From contig DKTR01000044.1 in NCBI GenBank assembly GCA_002473385.1, forward strand, positions 1 to 21,166: a stretch of 21,166 nucleotides of DNA. The letters are read 5' to 3'. This DNA is from Lachnospiraceae bacterium UBA7225 (GTDB lineage Bacteria; Bacillota; Clostridia; Lachnospirales; Lachnospiraceae). Position numbers and translations under genes: made by a program. Position 1 is the stretch's first letter, and every line of letters begins with the position of its first letter. Below the pieces are notes generated by a model. It was not told where the DNA came from and ran no database searches. It was given only the letters and a program-made list of their open reading frames with translations. Shown here piece by piece: positions 6,371-13,480 of the stretch.

Positions 6371-7021
6371 ATGTATGTGCTGTCACCTTCCATATATGCA
6401 GCGGACTACATGAATCTGAAAGAGCAGATGGCTACTCTGGAGAGGATGAATGTCAAAAGACTGCATGTGGATATCATGGATGGAAATTTTGTTCCGAATT
6501 TATCGTTCGGACCGGATTTTGTAAAAAGTCTTCGTGAACATACAAACATGGAGCTGGATGTACATCTGATGATCGGGGAGCCGATACGTTTTATCGGGGC
6601 ATTTGCGGAAGCCGGAGCAGACATTCTCACAGTACACTATGAATCCTGTGAGAGTGTGCAGGAGGTTCTGGATGAAATACATTCCTGCGGAAAAAAGGCG
6701 GGCATTGTATTAAAGCCGGAAACGGGTCTGGAATGTCTGGTATCTGATCTCTGGGAGCGGATACAGGTATTGCAATTCATGACTGTCCAGCCGGGCATGA
6801 AGGGTCAGAAATTTATTGCAGACACGCTGGAAAAGATCCGGGCAGCCCACAGCTATATTAAACAGCTTGAACGAAATATTGATATTGAGGTTGACGGTGA
6901 TATAACCCTGACCCATCTGACAGAGGTGCTGGGTGCAGGTGCAAACATAGTAGTGGTAGGAAAAGCGTTGTTTCAGGGGATATTGGAGGACAATATCAGA
7001 AACTATCAGTTAGCAGGTTAA
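6371..7021 (+). CDS. Ribulose-phosphate 3-epimerase family protein (AlsE-like)
   Basis: This 216-residue TIM-barrel enzyme epimerises carbon 3 of a ketose phosphate. The active-site set of the family is complete: S7 (LSPS), H32 and D34 (LHVDIMDG), H65 (DVHLM) and D175 (IEVDGD). Two signatures depart from housekeeping Rpe: the loop usually reading SVNPGFGGQ is TVQPGMKGQ, and VDGG is VDGD. The MTVxPGxxGQ and EVDG forms recall allulose-6-phosphate 3-epimerase (AlsE), which makes fructose 6-phosphate from D-allulose 6-phosphate. AGGAGGG precedes the ATG by 7 nt. It is the first gene of the unit with the ABC transporter and hexuloisomerase. Ribulose-5-P/xylulose-5-P epimerisation remains the alternative and would fit a xylulokinase partner; sequence alone cannot decide. 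Confidence 0.88.
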   Translation: MYVLSPSIYAADYMNLKEQMATLERMNVKRLHVDIMDGNFVPNLSFGPDFVKSLREHTNMELDVHLMIGEPIRFIGAFAEAGADILTVHYESCESVQEVLDEIHSCGKKAGIVLKPETGLECLVSDLWERIQVLQFMTVQPGMKGQKFIADTLEKIRAAHSYIKQLERNIDIEVDGDITLTHLTEVLGAGANIVVVGKALFQGILEDNIRNYQLAG

Positions 7022-7094
7022 GGCAGCCTTGTAGAAGACTGGACGGCAAAACGCCGGATATGAAAGAATAAAATAAAAAATGGAGGAAATCAAA

Positions 7095-8048
7095 ATGAAA
7101 AAGACAATGAAAAAAGCAACAGGTATTTTTATGACAGCGGCAATGGCAGCGGCAGCCTTTGGTACGGCGGCAATGGCAGAGGGAACGGATGTAAAGGACG
7201 GAGGGCTTACTTTTGGAATCACTTACTGGACAGAGTCTGATTTCTTTAAGACGATCGCATCCTCTATCCAGGAAGCGGCAGAAGCGGACGGAAACAGTGT
7301 TACCGTGGTAAACGGCGAACAGGACAGCGCAAAGCAGATCCAGATCGTGGAGGATTTTATTACGAAAGGTGTTGACGCTGTTTTCCTGAATCCGGTAGAC
7401 AGAGACGCTATCGCACCGGCATTAGAGCTGCTGGACGAGGCGGGAATCCCGGTTATCAATTTTGACTCGGCAGTAGCAAATCTGGATCTGGTAGATGCTT
7501 ACGTTGCTACAGATAATAAAGAGGCGGGCGTGCTGTGTGCAGAGGCAATGATTAAAGATTTCCCGGACGGAGGCGAGATCGCCGTTCTCAATTATCCAGC
7601 AAACAGTGCATGTATGGATCGTGAGCAGGGCTTCCTGGAAACAATCGAGGGACATGGCTTTGAGGTGGCAGCGACTTTTGATGCAGAAGGAACGATTGAA
7701 AAGGGACAGGAAATTACCAGTGATATTCTGCAGGCACACCCGGATCTTGTTGCAATCTTCTCTATCAATGACCAGGCAGGAATGGGAGCTTATGCGGCAT
7801 GCTCGATCGCAGATGCAAATGTTGCCATTTACGGTGTAGACGGAAATCCGGAGGCAAAGACTGTAATCGCAGAGGATGGCATTTACAAAATGTCCGCGGC
7901 ACAGTCTCCGATCCAGATGGGCAAAACCTGCTATGAAACAGCGGCAAAGATTCTGGCAGGTGAGGAGCTTGAGGAAAAGACGATCGACGTTCCGGTATTT
8001 ACTATCGATATCACAAATGTAGACGAGTATAAGGATGGCTGGCAGTAA
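7095..8048 (+). CDS. Ribose-type sugar ABC transporter substrate-binding protein
   Basis: This is a periplasmic-binding-protein-4 family (RbsB-like) sugar receptor for the ATPase and permease downstream. The start at 7095 is preferred: the in-frame ATG at 7080 overlaps the ribosome site GGAGG (7082-7086), which is correctly spaced for 7095. The 317-residue precursor has a signal peptide MKKTMKKATGIFMTAA... ending in an A-x-A site near A28 (AAMA before EG). No lipobox cysteine is present, unusual for a binding protein of a single-membrane bacterium. The mature part has the two-lobed pattern: LTFGITYWTESDFFKTIASS, KQIQIVEDFITKGVDAVFLN, ATDNKEAG and AIYGVDGNPE. Ligand not determinable; context suggests a ketose or other monosaccharide. 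It is followed by an intergenic hairpin that may raise its transcript level above the rest of the operon. Confidence 0.9.
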   Translation: MKKTMKKATGIFMTAAMAAAAFGTAAMAEGTDVKDGGLTFGITYWTESDFFKTIASSIQEAAEADGNSVTVVNGEQDSAKQIQIVEDFITKGVDAVFLNPVDRDAIAPALELLDEAGIPVINFDSAVANLDLVDAYVATDNKEAGVLCAEAMIKDFPDGGEIAVLNYPANSACMDREQGFLETIEGHGFEVAATFDAEGTIEKGQEITSDILQAHPDLVAIFSINDQAGMGAYAACSIADANVAIYGVDGNPEAKTVIAEDGIYKMSAAQSPIQMGKTCYETAAKILAGEELEEKTIDVPVFTIDITNVDEYKDGWQ

Positions 8049-8066
8049 GTCATCATCCCTTTATCC

Positions 8067-8093
8067 CACGGGAAGGCTTCTGGTCTTCCCGTG
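8067..8093 (+). other. Intra-operon hairpin between binding protein and ATPase genes
   Basis: CACGGGAAG (8067-8075) pairs perfectly with CTTCCCGTG (8085-8093) around a 9-nt loop. No T-run follows, so read-through is expected. Such hairpins between a binding-protein gene and its ATPase gene commonly protect the upstream message from 3' decay; here that is inference. Confidence 0.55.
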
Positions 8094-8162
8094 AGTAAAA
8101 AGCATCGCGCAGGGAGGCGCAGGGCGGGATCCATTCAGAATAAGCAGTAAGGAGAAGACGGT

Positions 8163-9656
8163 ATGGAACAGGTATTGCTTCGCATGGAGGACATCAATAA
8201 ATCCTTTGGGGATGTGCATGTTCTGAAAAACATAAAGCTGGAGGTCAGGGCGGGAGAGGTACATGCCCTCCTGGGAGAAAATGGCGCCGGAAAGTCTACC
8301 CTGATCAAAATATTGGGCGGCGCTTACACAAGAGACAGCGGCACGATTTACGTAGAAGGTAAAAAAGTGGATATCACAGATGTAGAGAGTGCGAAAAAGA
8401 ACGGAATCCGGGTAATACATCAGGAGCTGATGCTGATTCCGTATATGACGATCGCGGAAAACATCTTCCTCGGGCAGGAGCCAAGAAATGCCGCGGGAAT
8501 CGTAGATAAAAAGAAAATGCAGCAGGATACGGAAAAGTTCCTTGCGGATATGGAACTGAATCTGCATCCGACAGATCTGGTGGGAAAGCTGAACATTGCC
8601 CAGCAGCAGATGATTGAAATTACCAAAGCGGTTTCCTTCGGAAGCAAAATTATTGTTATGGATGAGCCGACGTCCTCTTTGACTGATAATGAGGTAGATG
8701 TGCTGTTCCGGGTAATACGCAAACTGAAGGAAAACAATGTCGGTATCATCTATATCAGTCACCGGATGTCTGAGCTTGATGAAATCGCAGACCGGATCAC
8801 TGTCATGCGTGACGGAGAATATGTCGAAACGGTGGTTACGAAGGAAACGGAGCATGACCGTCTGATCTCTCTGATGGTTGGCCGACCGCTGGGAGACCTC
8901 TATGAGAAAGAGAATCACGTGAAAGAAGAGGTGATTCTGAAGGCAGAGCATCTGGCATCGGGAGTGCAGGTGCGGGACGCTTCTTTCGAGCTTCATAAAG
9001 GCGAAATCCTTGGTTTTGCGGGGCTGGTTGGCTCCGGGCGGACGGAGACGATGACGACTATTTTCGGTCTCAGAAAAAAGAGCGGCGGACATATTTATAT
9101 GGACGGAAAAGAGATACAGATACCGGACGTAAAGACAGCGATGAAATATGGGATCGGGCTCGTGCCGGAGGACCGGAAAAAGGAAGGCATTTTTGCAATC
9201 AAGGGAATCAAATTTAACACGTCGATCGAGGTGCTTGGAGAGTTTATGAAGCATGGCGGCTATGATTACAAAAAGGAAATCGAGCTGACCAGAAAATACG
9301 TCGACGATGTCATGAAAACGAAATATGCAGATCTTGATCAGCCGATAGAGCGCCTGAGCGGCGGAAACCAGCAGAAAATCATCATAAGCCGCTGGCTTTT
9401 GGCAACCAGGAGAATTCTGATCCTGGATGAACCGACGAGAGGCATCGACGTAAAAACCAAATCGGACATTTATCATCTGATGAACAGGCTGACTGCGGAG
9501 GGATTATCTATCATCTTTATCTCTTCGGAGCTGCCGGAACTGATAAACATGTGTGACAGGATTGTTGTTATGAATCAGGGTAAAACGGCTGGAATTATAA
9601 ACAGAGAAGAATTTTCGCAGGAATCAATTATGTCGCTGGCGACAAAGGATATTTAG
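8163..9656 (+). CDS. Ribose-type sugar ABC transporter ATP-binding protein (RbsA-like)
   Basis: This 497-residue protein is a double ABC ATPase of the RbsA/XylG/MglA type. Domain 1 has Walker A GENGAGKST (38-46), an unusual signature LNIAQQQM, and Walker B IIVMDEPTSSL. Domain 2 has the degenerate Walker A GLVGSGRTE, in which the lysine is missing as is normal for this family, the signature LSGGNQQK and Walker B ILILDEPTRGID. It powers sugar import from the inner face of the membrane with the permease that follows 12 nt later. The start at 8163 has AAGGAG upstream. Length and motif order are normal for the family; nothing is truncated. Confidence 0.95.
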   Translation: MEQVLLRMEDINKSFGDVHVLKNIKLEVRAGEVHALLGENGAGKSTLIKILGGAYTRDSGTIYVEGKKVDITDVESAKKNGIRVIHQELMLIPYMTIAENIFLGQEPRNAAGIVDKKKMQQDTEKFLADMELNLHPTDLVGKLNIAQQQMIEITKAVSFGSKIIVMDEPTSSLTDNEVDVLFRVIRKLKENNVGIIYISHRMSELDEIADRITVMRDGEYVETVVTKETEHDRLISLMVGRPLGDLYEKENHVKEEVILKAEHLASGVQVRDASFELHKGEILGFAGLVGSGRTETMTTIFGLRKKSGGHIYMDGKEIQIPDVKTAMKYGIGLVPEDRKKEGIFAIKGIKFNTSIEVLGEFMKHGGYDYKKEIELTRKYVDDVMKTKYADLDQPIERLSGGNQQKIIISRWLLATRRILILDEPTRGIDVKTKSDIYHLMNRLTAEGLSIIFISSELPELINMCDRIVVMNQGKTAGIINREEFSQESIMSLATKDI

Positions 9657-9668
9657 TGGGAGGGCATC

Positions 9669-10664
9669 ATGAATAAAAAAGATAATTCGGGACTTGCAGT
9701 AGTCCGTATGTTAAAAGAAAATATTGGTATTATTGTCGGTCTGGTGATTCTGTGCGTGGGCCTTTCCTTTGCGACAGACAGCTTCGCCACTGTAACAAAC
9801 TTTTTTAACGTTGTAAGGCAGATTTGTATTAATCTGTTTCTCGCCTGCGGCATGACATTCATCATCCTTCTGGGCGGAATTGATCTTTCGGTAGGTTCCG
9901 TGATCGCAGTGTCCGGATGTATCAGCGCTGGGATGGCAACCTGGAACGGGCTGCCGGTAGCTGTGAGTATTCTCATTGGTGTTTTCTTCGGATGCCTGGT
10001 GGGGCTGTTAAATGGTCTGATCGTTTCCACAACGACCATTCCGGCATTTATCGTAACGCTGGCAACCATGAATATCGGACGCGGCATTGCCCGTATTTAT
10101 ACGAATGCGCAGACAATTTCCGTAATGCAGCCTGCATATACCTTCTGGGGAAAAGGAAAAATTTTCGGTATTCCGGTACAGTTGTATTTGATTGTCCTGA
10201 TTATTCTGCTGTGCTCCTTTATTCTGAACAGAACACAGCTCGGCAAGCATATTTACGCTACCGGCGGAAACAAGACGGCAGCGCAGTATGCCGGTATTAA
10301 TACGAAAAAAGTAACGCTCTTTGTCTTTATATTCAGCGGCTTTCTTGCATCGCTGGCAGGCGTTCTGACAGTTGGCAGAACTTTCTCGGCGACGATGGTA
10401 ATGGGGCAGAGCGCGGAGATGGATGCGATCGCGGCGGTTGTACTTGGCGGCACGAGCATGAGCGGTGGAAAAGGCAGTATTTCCGGAACCGTTATCGGCG
10501 TTATTATCATCGGAGTATTGAACAACGGCATGAACCTGCTCGGAATTGATTCCTCCTGGCAGTATGTGGTACAGGGCATCGTTATCCTGCTTGCAGTTTA
10601 TATCGACTTTATTCGTTCCAACGGGAATCCGCTGGCAGTATTTATGAAAAGAGAGAAAGCATAA
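9669..10664 (+). CDS. Ribose-type sugar ABC transporter permease (RbsC-like)
   Basis: This 331-residue membrane protein belongs to the branched BPD_transp_2 family (RbsC/XylH). It is strongly hydrophobic, with roughly eight to ten membrane segments. The family motif GGIDLSVGSVIAVSG lies near residue 60-75, and the cytoplasmic coupling part reads GGNKTAAQYAGI then VVLGGTSMSGGKGSISGTVIG. The ATG at 9669 follows GGGAGGG. Only one permease gene is present, so a homodimer is expected as in RbsC. It lies between the ATPase gene and the hexuloisomerase gene (3-nt gap), so import and metabolism are co-transcribed. Confidence 0.95.
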   Translation: MNKKDNSGLAVVRMLKENIGIIVGLVILCVGLSFATDSFATVTNFFNVVRQICINLFLACGMTFIILLGGIDLSVGSVIAVSGCISAGMATWNGLPVAVSILIGVFFGCLVGLLNGLIVSTTTIPAFIVTLATMNIGRGIARIYTNAQTISVMQPAYTFWGKGKIFGIPVQLYLIVLIILLCSFILNRTQLGKHIYATGGNKTAAQYAGINTKKVTLFVFIFSGFLASLAGVLTVGRTFSATMVMGQSAEMDAIAAVVLGGTSMSGGKGSISGTVIGVIIIGVLNNGMNLLGIDSSWQYVVQGIVILLAVYIDFIRSNGNPLAVFMKREKA

Positions 10665-10667
10665 AAG

Positions 10668-11231
10668 ATGAGAGCAAAGGAATATCTGGAAGATATATTG
10701 GAAGAGTTACATACAAACAGTGAAAAGATATCGGAGGAGCAGCTTGCTGATCTGTGCGATCTGATACAGAATGCAAATCACATTTTCCTTGCCGGGGCAG
10801 GCAGATCGGGCATGGTGATCCGGGGCTTCGCAAACCGGCTGATGCATCTGGGATATTCGGTCAGTGTGGTCGGAGAAATTTCAAGCCCGCATTCCGCCGA
10901 GGGAGATCTTGTGATCATCGCGTCAGGATCCGGGGAAACAGACAGCCTCCTGTCGATTGCAAAAAAATCGAAACTCTCCGGCGTGAGGATCGCTCTTGTT
11001 ACTATGGATGATAAGTCCAGCATCGGCGTTCTCGCTGACAGCACGGTAGTGCTGCCCGGTTCATCACCAAAGCTGAAAAATGCGGGAACAGGAGACGTCT
11101 CCTTTCAGCCGATGGGTTCTGCATTCGAACAGCTCTGTTTCCTGTTGTTTGATACTATCGTCCTGGAATTAATGGAACGCACCGGACAGGATTCCGGACA
11201 GATGTTTGCAAGACATGCAGACTTTGAGTGA
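10668..11231 (+). CDS. hxlB: 6-phospho-3-hexuloisomerase (SIS domain)
   Basis: This 187-residue SIS protein matches 6-phospho-3-hexuloisomerase (PHI, HxlB), which interconverts D-arabino-3-hexulose 6-phosphate and fructose 6-phosphate. Visible are GAGRSGMVIRGFANRLMHLG (43-62, the most diagnostic stretch), VVGE (67-70), the phosphosugar loop SGSGET (86-91), FQPMGSAFEQ (146-155) and the C-terminal ARHADFE. Length is typical. PHI is usually paired with hexulose-phosphate synthase to fix formaldehyde or make ribulose 5-phosphate; no synthase is in this window. Here it ends a sugar-import operon, so it may act on a 3-ketohexose phosphate or a related isomer made from the imported sugar. It has a weak ribosome site (GAGAGAAAG) and probably relies on coupling with the permease gene. 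A strong terminator follows. Confidence 0.85.
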   Translation: MRAKEYLEDILEELHTNSEKISEEQLADLCDLIQNANHIFLAGAGRSGMVIRGFANRLMHLGYSVSVVGEISSPHSAEGDLVIIASGSGETDSLLSIAKKSKLSGVRIALVTMDDKSSIGVLADSTVVLPGSSPKLKNAGTGDVSFQPMGSAFEQLCFLLFDTIVLELMERTGQDSGQMFARHADFE

Positions 11232-11237
11232 GATTAC

Positions 11238-11283
11238 ATGGAGCTGCCACACTAATTTATTTAGTGTGACAGCTCCATTTTTA
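11238..11283 (+). terminator. Strong intrinsic terminator of the sugar operon
   Basis: ATGGAGCTG / CAGCTCCAT (9 bp) then, after one C-A mismatch, CACACTAA / TTAGTGTG (8 bp), with a 5-nt loop and a trailing TTTTT. Its 3' arm also supplies the -35 of the next promoter. Confidence 0.92.
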
Positions 11284-11294
11284 TGTGATATAAT
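11266..11294 (+). promoter_or_regulatory. Promoter of the fliB-like gene, inside the terminator
   Basis: GTGACA (11266-11271), a 17-bp spacer, and TATAAT (11289-11294) with an upstream TGA giving an extended -10. The -35 lies in the descending arm of the sugar-operon terminator. Confidence 0.72.
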
Positions 11295-11335
11295 ACTAAA
11301 ACAAACGGTGAATAAAAGCTTTCAGGAGGAAAAAG

Positions 11336-12511
11336 ATGCTATACACCAGACCGGATTATTACACGAAATTTCATTGTACTGCCGATGCCTGTGAGGATAC
11401 CTGCTGTGCGGGCTGGCAGATTGTAGTTGATAAAAAATCACTTAAAAAATATAAGACTTTTAAGGGAGAATTCCGGAAACGGCTCCGCCGCGGGATTGAC
11501 TGGAAGAACCAGGTGTTTCATCAAAAGGAAGAGAAGCGCTGCGCATTTTTGAATGAAAAAAATTTGTGCGATCTCTACACAGCGCTTGGACAGCGTAATC
11601 TTTGCAGAACCTGCAGGCGCTATCCGCGGCATATCGAGGAATTCGAAGGGGTGCGGGAAATCACGCTGTCTTTGTCGTGTCCGGAGGTCGCAAAAATACT
11701 GATGCAGCATACAGCTCCTGTGACATTCCAGGTGGCAGAGACAGCGCAGCAGGAAACCTATGAGGATTTTGACGAACTGCTTTATTCTGTGTTGTGTGAT
11801 GCACGTGACGTGATTTTGCGGATTCTGCAGGACCGCACGCTTTCGATTGAAGTACGGGAGCGGCTGGTCTACGGGATTGCACATGACATGCAAAGACGTA
11901 TCAACCGTGGAGAAATGTTTGCCTGCCGGGAAGTGCTGGAGAAATATCAGCGGAAGACGGCGATAAGGTTTGCGGAAGAAACAATGTGTGAGGAACGGGC
12001 GGACGCAGAGGGCAGATTCATAGCGGCAAAAGAGAACTTCCGGGGGCTTTTTAAGCTGGAATTGCTCCGTCAGGAGTGGGACGTACAGCTATTAGAGGTG
12101 GAGCAGCTTTTATTTCTGGGTTATACGGCGCAGGAATATGCGCAGATTACGGCAGAATTTCAGAGCTGGCTTGCGAAAAGTTACCCGGTCTGGGCAATCC
12201 AGAAGGAGCAGCTTCTGGTATATTTTGTGAGCACTTATTTTTGCGGGGCAGTCTATGACGGACAGGTGCTTCCCAAGATGAAAATGGCGCTGCTGGGTGC
12301 GGAGGTGATCGAGGAGATACTGAAAGCGCGCTGGCTGAAAAACGGGCGGCTGCTGGATGAAGAGGATGTGATTGATGTAGTATACCGTTATTCCCGTGAG
12401 GTAGAGCACTCGGATGAGAACCTGAGGACGATAGAAACCCTGCCATTTTCTTTTATTCCCGCGGGCAATGAGCCAGGAGCCGTGCTTGCAGCGGAGGCTT
12501 TGATTATGTGA
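11336..12511 (+). CDS. fliB: FliB-like flagellin lysine-N-methylase family protein
   Basis: This 391-residue protein matches the FliB family, known from Salmonella where it methylates lysines of flagellin. The N-terminal cysteine cluster is diagnostic: C14, C19, C23-C24 (ACEDTCCAGW), then KRCAFLNEKNLCDLY (C69, C78) and LCRTCRRYPR (C90, C93). These cysteines are thought to hold an iron-sulfur cluster in this family. The rest is helical and poorly conserved. AGGAGG at 11324-11329 sets the ATG at 11336. It is monocistronic with its own promoter. No flagellin or flagellar gene lies in the window, so the substrate could be flagellin elsewhere or another protein; many non-motile Clostridia carry such orphan copies. 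Family membership is firm, the target is not. Confidence 0.85.
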   Translation: MLYTRPDYYTKFHCTADACEDTCCAGWQIVVDKKSLKKYKTFKGEFRKRLRRGIDWKNQVFHQKEEKRCAFLNEKNLCDLYTALGQRNLCRTCRRYPRHIEEFEGVREITLSLSCPEVAKILMQHTAPVTFQVAETAQQETYEDFDELLYSVLCDARDVILRILQDRTLSIEVRERLVYGIAHDMQRRINRGEMFACREVLEKYQRKTAIRFAEETMCEERADAEGRFIAAKENFRGLFKLELLRQEWDVQLLEVEQLLFLGYTAQEYAQITAEFQSWLAKSYPVWAIQKEQLLVYFVSTYFCGAVYDGQVLPKMKMALLGAEVIEEILKARWLKNGRLLDEEDVIDVVYRYSREVEHSDENLRTIETLPFSFIPAGNEPGAVLAAEALIM

Positions 12512-12592
12512 TATTTGGGCAGGCAGGAGAGGCGGATTGTGTTGCGGATTTATAAAAAATTATCCCCATCCATAAAAAAAGCATAAAAGCCG

Positions 12593-12620
12593 TTGACTTA
12601 TTTTCTGTGAAAGGTACAAT
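12593..12620 (+). promoter_or_regulatory. Promoter of the DUF5685-J protein-Hsp70 unit
   Basis: TTGACT (12593-12598), a 16-bp spacer and TACAAT (12615-12620). No CIRCE element (TTAGCACTC-N9-GAGTGCTAA) is present, so HrcA control of this chaperone unit is unlikely. Confidence 0.65.
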
Positions 12621-12655
12621 TATCTGTAATGGACTATAAATAAGGAGCAGGAGAG

Positions 12656-13480
12656 ATGTTTGGATATATCATTTGCAATAGGAAAGGACTTTCACAGGAA
12701 GAGCTGGACCGGTATCAGAAGATATATTGCGGTCTTTGCAAAAGCCTGGGAGACCGGTTTGGACAGATGGAGCGGATGAGCCTGAATTATGACATGACGT
12801 TTCTGATACTGTTTCTTTCTTCTCTGTATGAACCGGCGGAAAAGGAGCAGAGCTTTCGCTGTGCAGTTCATCCAACCCGCAAAAGGATGGCTGTGGAAAA
12901 TAAATTCACAGAGTATGCTGCGGATATGACGGTGCTTTTATCTTATCATAAATGTCTGGATGACTGGGAGGATGAGCGCAGTCACCTGAAATACCGTTAT
13001 GCCAAAATAATGGAGGATAGTTTCCATAAAATCGTAAAGCAGTATCCCAGGCAGAGCCATATGGTGGCAAACAGTATCAAGGAACTGAGCGCGATTGAAA
13101 AATCTCACACCTGTATGCCGGATGAAGCGGTGAACTGTTCAGGAAAAATGCTTTCGGAGCTTTTTGTATACGAAGAGGATTTCTGGAGCAACAGCCTGCG
13201 TGCCTTCGGATATGAACTGGGACGTTTTATCTATCTGATGGATGCCGTGATGGATTACAAAAAAGATCTGAAAAAGAAGAATTATAATCCGCTGGTTGGC
13301 ATGCAGAAAAAACCGGAGGAGATGGAAGCAACGCTGACGATGGCGATTGGCAATGCCACTCATCAATTTGAGAAGCTGCCGCTGGTGCAGGATGAGCACC
13401 TGCTGAAAAATATTTTATACGGCGGAGTATGGCAGCAATACTACGCAAGGATATTGGGAAAGGAGAAATCCCATGATTGA
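12656..13480 (+). CDS. DUF5685 family protein
   Basis: This 274-residue protein matches DUF5685, a family of unknown function in Clostridia. The N-terminus reads MFGYIICNRKGLS, then YCGLCKSLGDRFG (C25, C28) and LNYDMTFLILFLSSLY, then FRCAVHPTRKR (C69, H72); the Cys/His pairs could bind metal. It is mostly helical. Two aspartate-rich stretches stand out: CLDDWEDE (D102, D103, D106) and YLMDAVMDYKKD (D196, D200, D204) followed by NYNPL. Their spacing and helical setting recall the paired motifs of isoprenoid and squalene synthase folds; that is my inference, not a known property. The ATG at 12656 has AAGGAG 8 nt upstream. It overlaps the J-protein gene by 8 bp and is the first gene of a unit with an Hsp70. 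It may be a client, an adaptor or an enzyme served by these chaperones. Confidence 0.82.
   Translation: MFGYIICNRKGLSQEELDRYQKIYCGLCKSLGDRFGQMERMSLNYDMTFLILFLSSLYEPAEKEQSFRCAVHPTRKRMAVENKFTEYAADMTVLLSYHKCLDDWEDERSHLKYRYAKIMEDSFHKIVKQYPRQSHMVANSIKELSAIEKSHTCMPDEAVNCSGKMLSELFVYEEDFWSNSLRAFGYELGRFIYLMDAVMDYKKDLKKKNYNPLVGMQKKPEEMEATLTMAIGNATHQFEKLPLVQDEHLLKNILYGGVWQQYYARILGKEKSHD

Noticed and set aside
8061..9476. 471-residue open frame on the minus strand
   Set aside because: It lies opposite the clear double ABC ATPase gene and has no family motif or sensible context.
12512..12655. CIRCE or other heat-shock operator before the chaperone unit
   Set aside because: No TTAGCACTC/GAGTGCTAA inverted repeat is present; only a plain promoter is seen.
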